64,000 bases of DNA from Brevibacillus sp051967035 (GCF_051967035.1 NZ_JBQCKK010000016.1:26201-90200), one strand, 5' to 3'; counted from the stretch's first letter, positions 17,703-26,813 are shown. Notes: generated by a model not told the origin, from the sequence alone. Numbers and translations are program-made.

Positions 17703-18658
17703 CAGTCACCCGCTCCTTTCCCAGCTTTGATGCGCGGATCAATCACCGCATACAGCATATCGACAGCCAGGTTGACCAAGACGACCAGCACCGCCGAAAC
17801 AAGGATGGCACCTTGTACCGTCACATAATCCCTTTTGAACACCGACTCGACAATCAGACGGCCGAAGCCCGGAATCGAGAAAATCGACTCGGTAATGACC
17901 AATCCGCCCAACAGGCCCGCGATCATCAGCCCGGAGGTCGTCACCACAGGCACCATCGCATTGCGCAGCGCATGGCCCAAAATCGTGCGCGCTTCATTCA
18001 AGCCTTTGGCCTTTGCCGTCCGGATGAAGTCCATGCTGACCACATCAAGCAACGAAGAACGCAGCATCCTCATCAGCACCGCAGACTCCCGCAGGCCGGT
18101 CGCCAAACAAGGGAGAACCATCGCCAGCACATTTTGCTTCGGATCTTCCAGAAACGGCACGTAGCCGGATGCGGGGAGCCATTGGTTGTTCACTGCAAAA
18201 AAGATAATCATCATCATGGCAAGCCAGAAGCTCGGGATGCTCATCCCGCCCAGCGCAGCAAACGTGCTCGTATAGTCCATCCACGTCCCGCGGCGCACAG
18301 CCGCCAGGATTCCCGCCGGAAAAGCAATCAGGATCGCGACGAGGAACGTTCCGATCGTCAGCTCCACCGTTGCGGGCAGCCTTTGCTTGATTAATTCAGA
18401 GACCGGCACCCGGTCCGTAATCGAGATTCCCAAATCGCCCTGCAGCACTCTTCCCAGCCAGGAAAAATACTGCACCGCGATCGGCTGGTCCAGCCCCAGC
18501 TCTGTTCGCAGTGCCTGATAGGCTTCCGGTGTCGCTTCCTGTCCTAAAATGACCCGGGCAGGATCGCCCGGGATCAAGTGGATCAAGGAGAACGTCATCA
18601 GGGACACCAGCAGGAGAATCGGGATTGTCAGCAGTAGACGCCTGACCACGAACATCAT
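17702..18658 (-). CDS. Peptide ABC transporter permease (OppB/DppB-like)
   Basis: 318 residues counted from the ATG at 18658, chosen because GGAGG lies 7 nt upstream; an ATG two codons earlier abuts that site. N-terminal VVRRLLLTIPILLLVSLMTF helix, then the family segment HLIPGDPARVILGQEA and LGLDQPIAVQYFSWLGRVLQ; the EAA loop is MDFIRTAKAKGLNEARTILG. Pairs with the OppC-like subunit. Confidence 0.95.
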   Translation of the reverse strand: MMFVVRRLLLTIPILLLVSLMTFSLIHLIPGDPARVILGQEATPEAYQALRTELGLDQPIAVQYFSWLGRVLQGDLGISITDRVPVSELIKQRLPATVELTIGTFLVAILIAFPAGILAAVRRGTWMDYTSTFAALGGMSIPSFWLAMMMIIFFAVNNQWLPASGYVPFLEDPKQNVLAMVLPCLATGLRESAVLMRMLRSSLLDVVSMDFIRTAKAKGLNEARTILGHALRNAMVPVVTTSGLMIAGLLGGLVITESIFSIPGFGRLIVESVFKRDYVTVQGAILVSAVLVVLVNLAVDMLYAVIDPRIKAGKGAGD

Positions 18659-18700
18659 GACCATTCCTCCTTGCTTTTGCCGTTATCGTGTGTGGTCGCC

Positions 18701-20263
18701 TTATTGCTTGTCCAATGTGGCGGTGCGGATCAAGCCGTCCGGCACGTAGGTGAAGCCGGTCACTTTTTTGTTCATGCTGATCAGAACGTACTGGTGGTAC
18801 AGGTACACATAGCCCGCCTCTTCCTGCAAGAGCTTGGTCGCTTCCTCGTACAGTGCCTTCCGCTTCGCTTCGTCCATTTCCCCGCGCGCCGCCACAACCA
18901 GCTCGTCCAGCTTCGGAATGGAGATGCGACCGTCGTTGTTGGAAGCGCCGGTGACTACGAAATCATGCAGGTTTTGGTCAGGGTCCTGACGACCGGACCA
19001 GCCCAGCTGCAAGGCATCGAATTCGCCTTTTTCGCCTGTCTCGATCAGTTGGCCGTACTCCAGCTTCTCCAGCGCTACATTGATGTTGTGCTGCTTCAGC
19101 ATGCTTTGCAGCACAGCGCCGAGCTGCTCGTTTTCCGGAGAAGTGGTGATGTACAGCTTGAAGTCGAAGCCGTTCGGCTTGCCGCCCTTCGCCAGCAGCT
19201 CCTTGATCTCAGCCGCGTTTGGCGGTACAGGCGTGTTCAACTGCTCGTTGTACGCCAGACTGCCTTTCGTAAACGCGGTACGCGCAGGTGCCGCGTAGCC
19301 GTTGAACAATACTTTGACGACTGCTTCCCGGTCAATCGCGCGGTCGACCGCTTGACGCAAGTACTTGTTGTCAAACGGCGGGCGGGAGTTGTTCAAATAA
19401 AGCCCCTGGTAGCCCATTCCTGATTCGGATATCAGTTGCAGGTTGGCATCGCCTTTTACAACGGGAATTTCCTTCACAGGCGTATCGTCGATGATGTCCA
19501 GCGCGCCGGAGCGCAAGTTTTGCACCTTGGCTGTTCCGTTCGTGAACACTTTGTAGGTCACTTCGTCTACTTTTACCTCGCCGTTCCAGTAGTTTTCGTT
19601 TTTCTTCAGCGTCACGTGGTCGCCTTTTACCTGTTCCACAAAAACGAACGGGCCTGTACCAACCGGATGATTGAGGTATTGATCGCCGTGTTCCTTGACC
19701 GCTTTGGGCGACACCATGATGCCGGCACGGTCTGTCAAGACGGACAGGAACGGAGCAAACGGCTCCTTCAACTGGACTTGGACCGTGTTTTTATCGACGA
19801 CCGTCACAGCGTCGACGAATTTCAGCTCGCCTTTGCGGCGGGACTTCTCGCCGGAGATGTTGCGGTCGAAGTTGAATTTGACTGCTTCGGCGTCAAACTC
19901 GGTGCCATCGTGGAACTTTACGCCTTGCTTGAGCTTTAGCGTGTAGGTTTTGCCATCCGGCGTAACCTCGTACGATTCGGCCAGCATCGGAATGATTTTG
20001 CCCTCTGCGTCAATGTCGAACAGCTTGTCGTAGAGACTCGCGTATACCTGGCGATCATAGAGAGAAGTAGAAATGCTCGGGTCCATGGATGGCGGGTCTG
20101 CTTTCAGCCCGATGTTGATGACTTTTTTGCCGGTAGCAGGCGCCGTTGCCGCGCTTCCGCTATCGCCAGTGCCTGTCCCGCTTCCTCCTCCACAGCCTGT
20201 TGCCAATAAAACCGTCCCCAGCACGGCACTGAGCATCGCTTTGCCCATCTTGGTCGAAAACAT
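18701..20263 (-). CDS. Extracellular peptide-binding lipoprotein (SBP_bac_5, DppE/GsiB-like)
   Basis: 520-residue solute receptor of the importer. A lipoprotein signal ending LLATGCGGG places the mature Cys near residue 24, so the protein is membrane-anchored outside the cell. INIGLKADPPSMDPS, PMLAESYEVTPDGKTYTLKL and VKFHDGTEFDAEAVKFNFDR are family features. The stretch FNGYAAPART near residue 330 resembles the glutathione-binding protein GsiB (FAGYATPA), which together with the GGT homologue in the operon makes glutathione or gamma-glutamyl peptides plausible substrates; this is inference. ATG behind AAAGGGG. Confidence 0.94.
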   Translation of the reverse strand: MFSTKMGKAMLSAVLGTVLLATGCGGGSGTGTGDSGSAATAPATGKKVINIGLKADPPSMDPSISTSLYDRQVYASLYDKLFDIDAEGKIIPMLAESYEVTPDGKTYTLKLKQGVKFHDGTEFDAEAVKFNFDRNISGEKSRRKGELKFVDAVTVVDKNTVQVQLKEPFAPFLSVLTDRAGIMVSPKAVKEHGDQYLNHPVGTGPFVFVEQVKGDHVTLKKNENYWNGEVKVDEVTYKVFTNGTAKVQNLRSGALDIIDDTPVKEIPVVKGDANLQLISESGMGYQGLYLNNSRPPFDNKYLRQAVDRAIDREAVVKVLFNGYAAPARTAFTKGSLAYNEQLNTPVPPNAAEIKELLAKGGKPNGFDFKLYITTSPENEQLGAVLQSMLKQHNINVALEKLEYGQLIETGEKGEFDALQLGWSGRQDPDQNLHDFVVTGASNNDGRISIPKLDELVVAARGEMDEAKRKALYEEATKLLQEEAGYVYLYHQYVLISMNKKVTGFTYVPDGLIRTATLDKQ

Positions 20264-20384
20264 AGAATGACCCCTTTTCTCTTTCGTATTGGTGGCTCTA
20301 AACAGGAAACGACAGACCCCATTCCCAGCGGCTCATTCGTCCGATGGCATTCCCCCTTCCGAGGTGTTCGCTTCGCTTTTGGCT

Positions 20385-20861
20385 TTAGCGGACGAAGTTG
20401 TATTTGGATTTGAGGATTTTCAGCTCATTGATGACGTTTGTCCGAACGATGCCCGGCACTTTGTACAGCTTTTTCAGCAAAAATTCCGACAATTCTTCGT
20501 AGCTTCTGACCAAAACCTGCGTGAACAGCTGATAGTCGCCGGAGGTCAAAACGATCAGGCGAATTTCCACGATCTCGTTCAACGCGGCTACGACCTCGTC
20601 GAGCTTTTCCGCCTCGACCGCCACCTGAATGATCGCCTGGACGTGCAAGCCTGCCTTGACCGGATTGACGATGCCAACCAGACTCAGCGTCCCTTCATCC
20701 TGCAACTGCTGTACGCGCATGCGAATCGTTTTTTCCGTTACCCCGAGATCTTTGGCAATCTGGGTAAAAGGCAAGCGGGCATTTTCCTGCAGCGCCCGGA
20801 TAATGCCGTAATCCGTATCGTCCAGCTCCGGATACAGAGAACGGCGGAACTTCTCCTCCAT
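20385..20861 (-). CDS. Lrp/AsnC-family transcriptional regulator (YwrC-like)
   Basis: 158 residues: N-terminal HTH (LDDTDYGIIRALQENARLPF, then TQIAKDLGVTEKTIRMRVQQL) and a RAM/AsnC ligand-binding domain (VQAIIQVAVEAEKLDEVVAA, VLTSGDYQLFTQVLV). Members bind DNA as dimers to octamers and sense amino acids. The gene precedes the importer-chr-ggt run in the same direction, as ywrC stands with ywrA/B/D in B. subtilis, so control of this operon and of itself is likely. Confidence 0.93.
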   Translation of the reverse strand: MEEKFRRSLYPELDDTDYGIIRALQENARLPFTQIAKDLGVTEKTIRMRVQQLQDEGTLSLVGIVNPVKAGLHVQAIIQVAVEAEKLDEVVAALNEIVEIRLIVLTSGDYQLFTQVLVRSYEELSEFLLKKLYKVPGIVRTNVINELKILKSKYNFVR

Positions 20862-20935
20862 ATCAACACTCCCTAATTCGTCTTGTTTATTGAAATTTTA
20901 TCCTTATTACGACTAAAACTCGAAAATAGTAGCCG

Positions 20936-20985
20936 AATTTCGTAACGATTGTTGTTAATATAATACGAATTACAACCAGTTGCAA
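20936..20985 (-). promoter_or_regulatory. Promoter and inverted repeat upstream of the Lrp-like gene
   Basis: On the minus strand TTGCAA (20980-20985), 17 nt, TATATT (20957-20962). The -10 is bracketed by AATTTCGTA (20936-20944) and TACGAATT (20964-20971), an imperfect inverted repeat that could be an autoregulatory operator. Neither has been tested. Confidence 0.55.
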
Positions 20986-21032
20986 GTAGTATTCAGAAAA
21001 TTTCTTTTTGAAAGCATTTTCATTTTTCAACG

Positions 21033-21073
21033 AAAAAAAGCAGCCGACTCCCGTAGCTGAAGTGGCTGCTTTT
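21033..21073 (-). terminator. Terminator after guanine deaminase
   Basis: On the minus strand AAAAGCAGCC pairs with GGCTGCTTTT around an 18-nt loop and is followed by a T run. It separates guaD from the Lrp-like gene. Confidence 0.85.
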
Positions 21074-21088
21074 GCTGACAACAACATC

Positions 21089-21559
21089 TCAGTATTCGAT
21101 TCGCTTTTCCGCTTGCGCCCATGCGATAAACGGCCTCCGACGATCATCCAGTGCCAATTGCCGGAAAGGAATGCTTCGCTCTTCATGCGGCAGCGCGATT
21201 TGCTCGTAAATGAAATGGTCGTCGAATCCGACGCTGGCTGCGTCTTCTTTCGTGCAGGCATAGTACACGGCCCGAGGTCTTGCCCAGTAAATCGCTCCCA
21301 AACACATCGGGCACGGCTCGCAACTCGTATACAGCTCGCAGTCGCTCAACTGAAACGTGCCCAGCTTGCGGCACGCCTCGCGAATCGCCTGCACCTCCGC
21401 ATGGGCAGTCGGGTCGTTCTTCGCTGTCACTTCATTGCGGCCCCGTCCGACGATTTGCCCGTCTTTGACGATAATCGCTCCAAAAGGTCCGCCGTGGCTT
21501 TCCTTCACGTTGTGCAGAGCCAGGCTGACGGCTTCCCTCATCCACGCTTCCTGATCCAT
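21089..21559 (-). CDS. guaD: Guanine deaminase
   Basis: 156-residue zinc deaminase of the cytidine deaminase fold that converts guanine to xanthine, feeding purine salvage. The zinc site is complete: DPTAHAEVQAIR (His and the proton-shuttling Glu) and SCEPCPMCLGAIYWARP (both Cys). GGPFGAIIVKDG and the domain-swapped C-terminal EERSIPFRQL tail match B. subtilis GuaD closely. It is monocistronic, between a BceB-like permease gene and a terminator, and fits the purine theme of the wider region. Confidence 0.93.
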   Translation of the reverse strand: MDQEAWMREAVSLALHNVKESHGGPFGAIIVKDGQIVGRGRNEVTAKNDPTAHAEVQAIREACRKLGTFQLSDCELYTSCEPCPMCLGAIYWARPRAVYYACTKEDAASVGFDDHFIYEQIALPHEERSIPFRQLALDDRRRPFIAWAQAEKRIEY

Positions 21560-21635
21560 CCCTTTCCCTCCTTGCGCCTCTCTCCCCTTATCCTATGCCA
21601 GTTTGTCTGCCGGCATTAGCGAAACAAAACTGCTG

Positions 21636-23525
21636 TCATATCCAGTTCATCGAGCGCTTCAAATGAAACAAATACCGATTGCGAATCACCCAGAAATAGA
21701 TCGCCTGCACGATCACGAAGCTGCACAGCACGATGGCTGTCGGCTTGGCGACGGATGCGACAAGCATGATCTTCAGCAGGCTTTGCAGCGACACAAACGC
21801 CACGATGCTGTGCAGGATCGCCACCAGAATCGGCACAAAGAACAACAGCGCAATCTGGATCGTCACGATTCTGGTCAGCTCGGCTTCCGTCAACCCGATC
21901 TTGGCTATCGCGCCGTACTGCCTTTTGTCGTTTTCCAGGTCCGTGTACAAACGGAAGTACAGGAAGCTCGCCGCCGCCACGAAGAACAGCACGCCCACGA
22001 ACAGCCCGATGAACAGTCCCGTGTTCGCCATCTGTTTCATCTGGTGATAGACGGGCGCGCGGGCGGAAAACGAATACGTGTCCGGATCATGCCAGATCTC
22101 GTCTTCGAGCTTGAGACTGATCTCCTGCGTATCCTTCCATCGCGGGACATCGTAGGCAAAGCGCTGCTCCTCCTGCAAATCGCGCAGCTGATCGTACACG
22201 TTGTTCGGCACCACCGCCAGCCGTTCAAAGCCGATGCCGTGAATCAGCGGGTTCATCTTCGTGTCCGTTTTGACCACAAGCTCCTGCCCGCCGACTTTCA
22301 ACGTCTGCTCCTCCACCGTATCGCCGAACCAGCGGAGCAGAATGAATACTTCGTTGTCCCTCACTTGCAGTTCGCGCGAACGGGCCGCCACGGCAAACCG
22401 GTTGTAATCGGACAGCTTGACCACCCCGACCGTCTCCTCATCCACCTGCTCTGGAAGCACCCGCATCGACACCTGGTACCGCTCGAAGGAAAAGCCCCCT
22501 TGCTGCAAACGGTTTTCAATGAGCTGCAAATGTTTGTCCTTGGCGGCATTCTCCGCCTTGGTCTGGTATTCGAACGCAAACGGATTCGTTTTCACGACCG
22601 TCTCCTGGATCGACCCGGCCAATGCCGCCAGCGTCCCGATCGCGCAAAAGGCGACCGTCGACACGATACACACCAGGAAAAACATGCGGGCGTTATCCTT
22701 CATCCGGTAGGAGAGATCAGACAGCGTCAACAAATTCGTGCGCCGCCAATAAATGAACCGCCGCTTCTTCAAAAATTCGAGCAGAATCACGCTAAGCTGG
22801 GTGAACAGTAAATACGTCCCGACCACCGTCAATGCCGTCACGGGCAGCACCAGCGCCACCACGTAGATGCCATCCGCCGTCAGCGCGAGTGCATAGCTCA
22901 TACAAAGCAGCGCCACGGCCACGAGCGACAGCGCAATCGACGCGCTCGGCTCCCGTTTGGGGCGCCGGCTGCCCTGCAAAAGCTCCAGCAAGCTGCGGCT
23001 TCTCAGCAGCATCACCGTAAACAGCGAGATGGCGGCGAACAGGATGAGAAAAGCGACAACGGTCAGCGCAATCGCTTTCCACGGAAAATAAAAGCCCAGC
23101 GCCTTCACATCCAGCAGAAAGCCTGCGAACTGGAAAAAAAGCTTGGCCAGCACCATGCCAAGCCCGATCCCGAAAGCAATCGCGACGATCCCGATGAGCA
23201 TGTTTTCCATAAAGATCAGCAGGTTTCGTTGCAGCGGCGTCATGCCGTGCATGAACAAGATTCCGAATTCCTTCTCCCGCTTTTTCAAAAACGCGCCGAC
23301 GCAGTAGAAGAGAAAGAAGAACGAGAACAAAAAGATCACGTATTCCGCCACGATCATCCCGGTCGCGACCGACTCGTGAATCTCCTCGCCGACGATTCCC
23401 GGATGAAAGATAAACATGGCATAGACGAAAAAGATCATGACGGAAAACACGCTGCTCATGAAAAAGGCAGCGTAGGTGCGTTTGTTGCGCAAAACATTCT
23501 TACACGCGAATTGTCGAAAGGTCAT
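21636..23525 (-). CDS. BceB-like ABC transporter permease
   Basis: 629-residue permease of the type that removes cell-wall-active peptides (bacitracin, lantibiotics) from their lipid targets and signals to a partner kinase. FtsX-like layout: N-terminal helix after MTFRQFACKNVLRNKRTYAA, helices 2-4 by residue 170, further helices at 200-310, a large extracellular domain (about 310-520) between helices seven and eight, and three C-terminal helices. The first codons overlap the ATPase gene by 26 nt. Kinase and regulator genes lie just upstream. Confidence 0.93.
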   Translation of the reverse strand: MTFRQFACKNVLRNKRTYAAFFMSSVFSVMIFFVYAMFIFHPGIVGEEIHESVATGMIVAEYVIFLFSFFFLFYCVGAFLKKREKEFGILFMHGMTPLQRNLLIFMENMLIGIVAIAFGIGLGMVLAKLFFQFAGFLLDVKALGFYFPWKAIALTVVAFLILFAAISLFTVMLLRSRSLLELLQGSRRPKREPSASIALSLVAVALLCMSYALALTADGIYVVALVLPVTALTVVGTYLLFTQLSVILLEFLKKRRFIYWRRTNLLTLSDLSYRMKDNARMFFLVCIVSTVAFCAIGTLAALAGSIQETVVKTNPFAFEYQTKAENAAKDKHLQLIENRLQQGGFSFERYQVSMRVLPEQVDEETVGVVKLSDYNRFAVAARSRELQVRDNEVFILLRWFGDTVEEQTLKVGGQELVVKTDTKMNPLIHGIGFERLAVVPNNVYDQLRDLQEEQRFAYDVPRWKDTQEISLKLEDEIWHDPDTYSFSARAPVYHQMKQMANTGLFIGLFVGVLFFVAAASFLYFRLYTDLENDKRQYGAIAKIGLTEAELTRIVTIQIALLFFVPILVAILHSIVAFVSLQSLLKIMLVASVAKPTAIVLCSFVIVQAIYFWVIRNRYLFHLKRSMNWI

Positions 23526-24270
23526 AGGTGTTCCCTCCCAAGAACGACAGCGCGTCTATAATCTTTTGGAAAAACGCCTGGCGGTTCTCGCCCCGATACA
23601 TCTCGTTGTGCAGTTGGCCGTCCTTGATAAAAATGACCCGGTGACAATAGCTGGCTGCCAGCGGATCATGCGTGACCATCATCATCGTCATCTTTTCTGT
23701 TTGATTGATCGCTTCCAGCGTTTCCATGACCGCTCGCGAAGACTTGGAGTCGAGATTGCCTGTCGGTTCGTCCGCCAGCAACAGCGAGGGAGAATGGATG
23801 ATGGCGCGGGCGATCGCCGTCTTTTGGCGCTGACCGCCTGACACCTCGTATGTGCGCTTCTCCAAAATATCCTGGATCCCCAGCTTCGCGGCCACGCTGT
23901 GCAGCTTTTCCTCCATCGTCTGCACCTTCACGTTTTCCAGCGTAAGCGGCAGCACGATGTTTTCTCCGATCGTCAATGTATCGAGCAAATGGAAATCCTG
24001 AAAAACAAAGCCCAGTTCGCGGCGACGAAAGAGCGCCAGCTTGTCTTTTTTCAACAAGTGCGGATTCGTTCCATTCAAGAGAACAGTCCCGGATGTCGGA
24101 GAGTCAATGGTCGAAATCATGTTCAACAGCGTTGTTTTCCCGCTGCCTGACGGACCCATGATCCCGACAAATTCCCCTTTGCGAATGGACAAATCAATGT
24201 CCGTCAACGCGCGGTATGTGATCTTGCCTCCGTATATTTTACTCAGACTGTTCACCGCAAGCATTTCCAT
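23500..24270 (-). CDS. BceA-like ABC transporter ATPase
   Basis: 256-residue ATPase with Walker A GPSGSGKTTLLNM, signature EVSGGQRQKTAIARAI, Walker B LLLADEPTGNLDS and H-loop VTHDPLAASYCHR, the MacB/BceA subgroup. Start MEMLAVNSLSKIYGG at 24270 behind GGGGAG; the frame is open ten codons further without a ribosome site. Works with the overlapping permease gene. Confidence 0.95.
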   Translation of the reverse strand: MEMLAVNSLSKIYGGKITYRALTDIDLSIRKGEFVGIMGPSGSGKTTLLNMISTIDSPTSGTVLLNGTNPHLLKKDKLALFRRRELGFVFQDFHLLDTLTIGENIVLPLTLENVKVQTMEEKLHSVAAKLGIQDILEKRTYEVSGGQRQKTAIARAIIHSPSLLLADEPTGNLDSKSSRAVMETLEAINQTEKMTMMMVTHDPLAASYCHRVIFIKDGQLHNEMYRGENRQAFFQKIIDALSFLGGNTYDLSTIRV

Positions 24271-24306
24271 GCCTCTCTCCCCTTTCCGCTGACATCCCAC
24301 TATCCA

Positions 24307-25356
24307 CTATACGAGGGGGCGCGTTTTCCCGCTATCGAATTCCCTTTCCGCATTCTTACGTTCTTGTAAGGTCGGCACTACCGCGGACAAGACGATGCGG
24401 ACTGTCGTGCCTTCCCCGACTTTCGACTCCAGCTCCACGCTGTGGTGCAGCCGCCCGCAAATTTCCTTGACCAAATAAAGCCCCATCCCGGTGGACTCCG
24501 GGTACTTGCGGCCGTTTTCCCCTGTAAAGTACGGCTTGAACACGCGCTGGACGTCTTCTGCCGGAATCCCGATGCCGTAGTCCTGCACCTCCAGGACGAG
24601 ATGCGGCCCGCGTTCGTAGGCGCGGATCGTGACCTTGCTGCTTTTGCCCGCCGAATAGCGGACAGCGTTCGTCAACAGCTGGGTGAGCACAAACGAAAGC
24701 CATTTGTCGTCGGACTCCACCCGCCAGTCTTCGTCGATTTTCAGCTCCGGGTACACCTGGTTGCGGATGAACAGCCGCTTGTTTTCCGCCAGCACGTTTT
24801 GCGCCAGCGAACGGAGCGACACCGGCTCGATCAAAAAGTCCTGCTCAAAACGATCCAGCCGCGCGATGTACAACACGGTTTCCAATCCGCGCTTGATTCG
24901 GTCGACCTCTTCGCGGATGCTCTCGGACTTCGGGTCATCTTCCTGTTGCAGCAAAAGATGGATGACCGCGATCGGCGTTTTCATCTGATGCACCCACTGC
25001 TGGATAAACGTCGTATAATCGCGCTGCTTGTTCTCGTAGGCGTGCAGCTGTTCCTTGTAGAGGCGGTACTGCTCCAGACTTTTCTCGTCCATCGCCCGGC
25101 ACAACGCGGCGTTGCCGTACGTTTGCGTCAGCTCCTCCAGCGACTCCACCGGCTTAGTCAACCGCTGGTAAATCAGCCGATGCGTCAAATAGCGAACGAC
25201 CAGAAACGCCCCGGCAAAAAGGACAGAAAGAAACACCACGTAAATCATCAGCGATGCGTTCCAGTACCCGTCCATGGCAAAGATCAGCAGCAACAACATC
25301 AGCTGAACGAGAAAAAGGGCCGCAAATGCCCATTGATCCCGAAGAAACAGCTTCAT
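24307..25356 (-). CDS. BceS-like intramembrane-sensing histidine kinase
   Basis: 349 residues. Two N-terminal membrane helices (about 10-30 and 36-55) with almost no extracellular loop, the hallmark of kinases that sense through a BceAB transporter. The phospho-acceptor is in FIQQWVHQMKTPIAVI near residue 125; N-box LLTNAVRYS, G1 DYGIGIPAEDV and G2 STGMGLYLVKEIC are intact. The start (MKLFLRDQWAF) overlaps the regulator stop by 4 nt (ATGA). The frame is open 49 codons further upstream, antiparallel to nothing recognisable; I reject that extension. Confidence 0.94.
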   Translation of the reverse strand: MKLFLRDQWAFAALFLVQLMLLLLIFAMDGYWNASLMIYVVFLSVLFAGAFLVVRYLTHRLIYQRLTKPVESLEELTQTYGNAALCRAMDEKSLEQYRLYKEQLHAYENKQRDYTTFIQQWVHQMKTPIAVIHLLLQQEDDPKSESIREEVDRIKRGLETVLYIARLDRFEQDFLIEPVSLRSLAQNVLAENKRLFIRNQVYPELKIDEDWRVESDDKWLSFVLTQLLTNAVRYSAGKSSKVTIRAYERGPHLVLEVQDYGIGIPAEDVQRVFKPYFTGENGRKYPESTGMGLYLVKEICGRLHHSVELESKVGEGTTVRIVLSAVVPTLQERKNAEREFDSGKTRPLV

Positions 25357-26051
25357 TGGCCGTCCTCCCATGTCGCTCGCAGACGATAGCCGGAGCCACG
25401 CACTGTCTCCACGGCCCCTTCCAGCCCGATGTCCTTCAGCTTTCCGCGCACACGCGTAATGTAGACATTCAAGGTGTTTTCGTCGACGAACTGCTCGTCC
25501 CACAGCTTTTCCAGCAGCCGCTCGCGGCTGACGACGCGCGGATATTGGTTCATCAGCGCTTCCAGCAGCAGCGCTTCTTTTTTGCTCAGCTCGACTTTCG
25601 TCTCATTCATCGCAAGCTCCAGCCGTTCCAAAAACAGCTTCAGTCCCATGACCTCCACGGTGCGCTCCCCTTCCTGCGGCGCGTATTGGCCGTAGGCGCG
25701 GCGCAGCTGGCTGCGAATTTTCGCCAGTACCACATCGTAATCGAACGGCTTGGTAATGTAGTCGTCCGCTCCGTTTTCCAGCGCCATCACCTGATCCATC
25801 TTGCTTTCCCGCGCAGAGATGAACAAAATCGGGCAGTTGGACTCCTGCCGCATTTGCCTGCACCAGTAAAAGCCGTCGAATTTGGGCAAGTTCACGTCCA
25901 ACAGCACCAGATCAGGCCGCTTGCTCACGAACACTTCCATGACACGGTCGAAATGCTCCACATTGACTGTATGAAATCCATATTTTTCCAATTGCTCCTG
26001 CAAAAGCTGGTTGATCTTCGGGTCGTCTTCTACAATCATGATCGTAGACAT
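25353..26051 (-). CDS. BceR-like OmpR-family response regulator
   Basis: 232 residues. Receiver domain with acidic pair EDD near residue 8, phospho-acceptor Asp in LVLLDVNLPKFDGF, and Lys in DDYITKPFDYDV; C-terminal winged helix with ELSKKEALLLEALMNQ and TLNVYITRVRGKLKDIG. A -10-like TATAGT lies about 40 nt upstream of the ATG with a poor -35, and GAGGAGG serves as ribosome site. Likely binds the BceR-type palindrome upstream of the sigma gene at 26195. Confidence 0.95.
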   Translation of the reverse strand: MSTIMIVEDDPKINQLLQEQLEKYGFHTVNVEHFDRVMEVFVSKRPDLVLLDVNLPKFDGFYWCRQMRQESNCPILFISARESKMDQVMALENGADDYITKPFDYDVVLAKIRSQLRRAYGQYAPQEGERTVEVMGLKLFLERLELAMNETKVELSKKEALLLEALMNQYPRVVSRERLLEKLWDEQFVDENTLNVYITRVRGKLKDIGLEGAVETVRGSGYRLRATWEDGQ

Positions 26052-26167
26052 CCGCTAAAGCCTCCTCTCGTGAGTCTTCTCTTCCTCCTACTATACCACT
26101 TGCAAACTGGGCTGCGCCAATGACGCCAAGCCTCTTGCCCGTTGCTGTCCTCCCGCTTTTTTCAAAC

Positions 26168-26194
26168 AGAAAAAGGGCGGAACAGTCCCCACCC
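26168..26194 (-). terminator. Terminator after the sigma-factor gene
   Basis: On the minus strand GGGTGG..CCGCCC with two extra wobble pairs, loop ACTG, then TTTTTCTG. It begins at the base after the sigma stop codon and suggests the response-regulator gene has its own promoter. Confidence 0.75.
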
Positions 26195-26710
26195 TCACGC
26201 TTTTGCTTCCATCATTTGTTGCAGTTTTTTGATTCCGCGAAAATGCAGGATTTTGACAGAGGCCTCTGTCTTGCCCAAAATCTCGGCAATCTCGTTCATG
26301 CGCAAGTCCGCGAGATAGCGCAACGAGATGACGTTGCGCTGGTCAGTCGTCAGCGTGTGTACCTTTTGCCACAGCCCCTCCGCCGTTTCCTGTGTCAGCA
26401 CGCAATCCTCCGGCAGCTTGTCAGTAGCCGTAAGCGTGCTGAACATTTCTTGGTCAACCGGGCATTCCCGTTTTTTGCGCATGAAGTCGATCAGCGTATT
26501 GTGCGCGATTCGAAAAATCCAGGCGCCAAACGGATAGCGGCCGTCGTATTGCTCCAGCTTGGAGTACACCTTGATAAACACGGTCGTTGTCAAGTCTTCC
26601 ACGTCCCAGACGTTTTTCACGCGGTAGCGGAAATAGCGGTATATTTTGGCGGAATACTCCTCGTAAATTTGTCGTTGATTCGGTTTGGAATAAAGCATTG
26701 CCGTATTCAT
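26195..26710 (-). CDS. ECF-like RNA polymerase sigma factor
   Basis: 171-residue sigma-70 family protein with region 2 (YEEYSAKIYRYFRYRV then VEDLTTTVFIKVYSKL and GAWIFRIAHNTLIDFMR) and region 4 (TTDQRNVISLRYLADLRMNE, then IAEILGKTEASVKILHFRGI). Regions 1 and 3 are absent, as in ECF factors. Start at 26710 behind GGGAG at 7 nt. No anti-sigma gene adjoins it; instead a BceRS-BceAB set follows. A BceR-type box about 90 nt upstream suggests two-component control of the sigma gene. Confidence 0.9.
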   Translation of the reverse strand: MNTAMLYSKPNQRQIYEEYSAKIYRYFRYRVKNVWDVEDLTTTVFIKVYSKLEQYDGRYPFGAWIFRIAHNTLIDFMRKKRECPVDQEMFSTLTATDKLPEDCVLTQETAEGLWQKVHTLTTDQRNVISLRYLADLRMNEIAEILGKTEASVKILHFRGIKKLQQMMEAKA

Positions 26711-26799
26711 GTTCGATCTCCCATTTCGTGATCCGTATGAGTTGCTCTCATTGTAAGACGGATCAGAAGCAGGAACCATCGAGTTAACTTTCAGGAAGC

Positions 26800-26813
26800 T
26801 TACACTTTTGTAA
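26800..26813 (-). promoter_or_regulatory. BceR-type operator TTACA-N4-TGTAA
   Basis: A perfect inverted repeat TTACACTTTTGTAA matching the published TNACA-N4-TGTAA consensus for BceR-like regulators. It lies about 90 nt upstream of the sigma start. A further TTACAA half-site follows about 20 nt away. The rest of 26711-27055 (345 nt) shows only the purB terminator. Confidence 0.75.
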
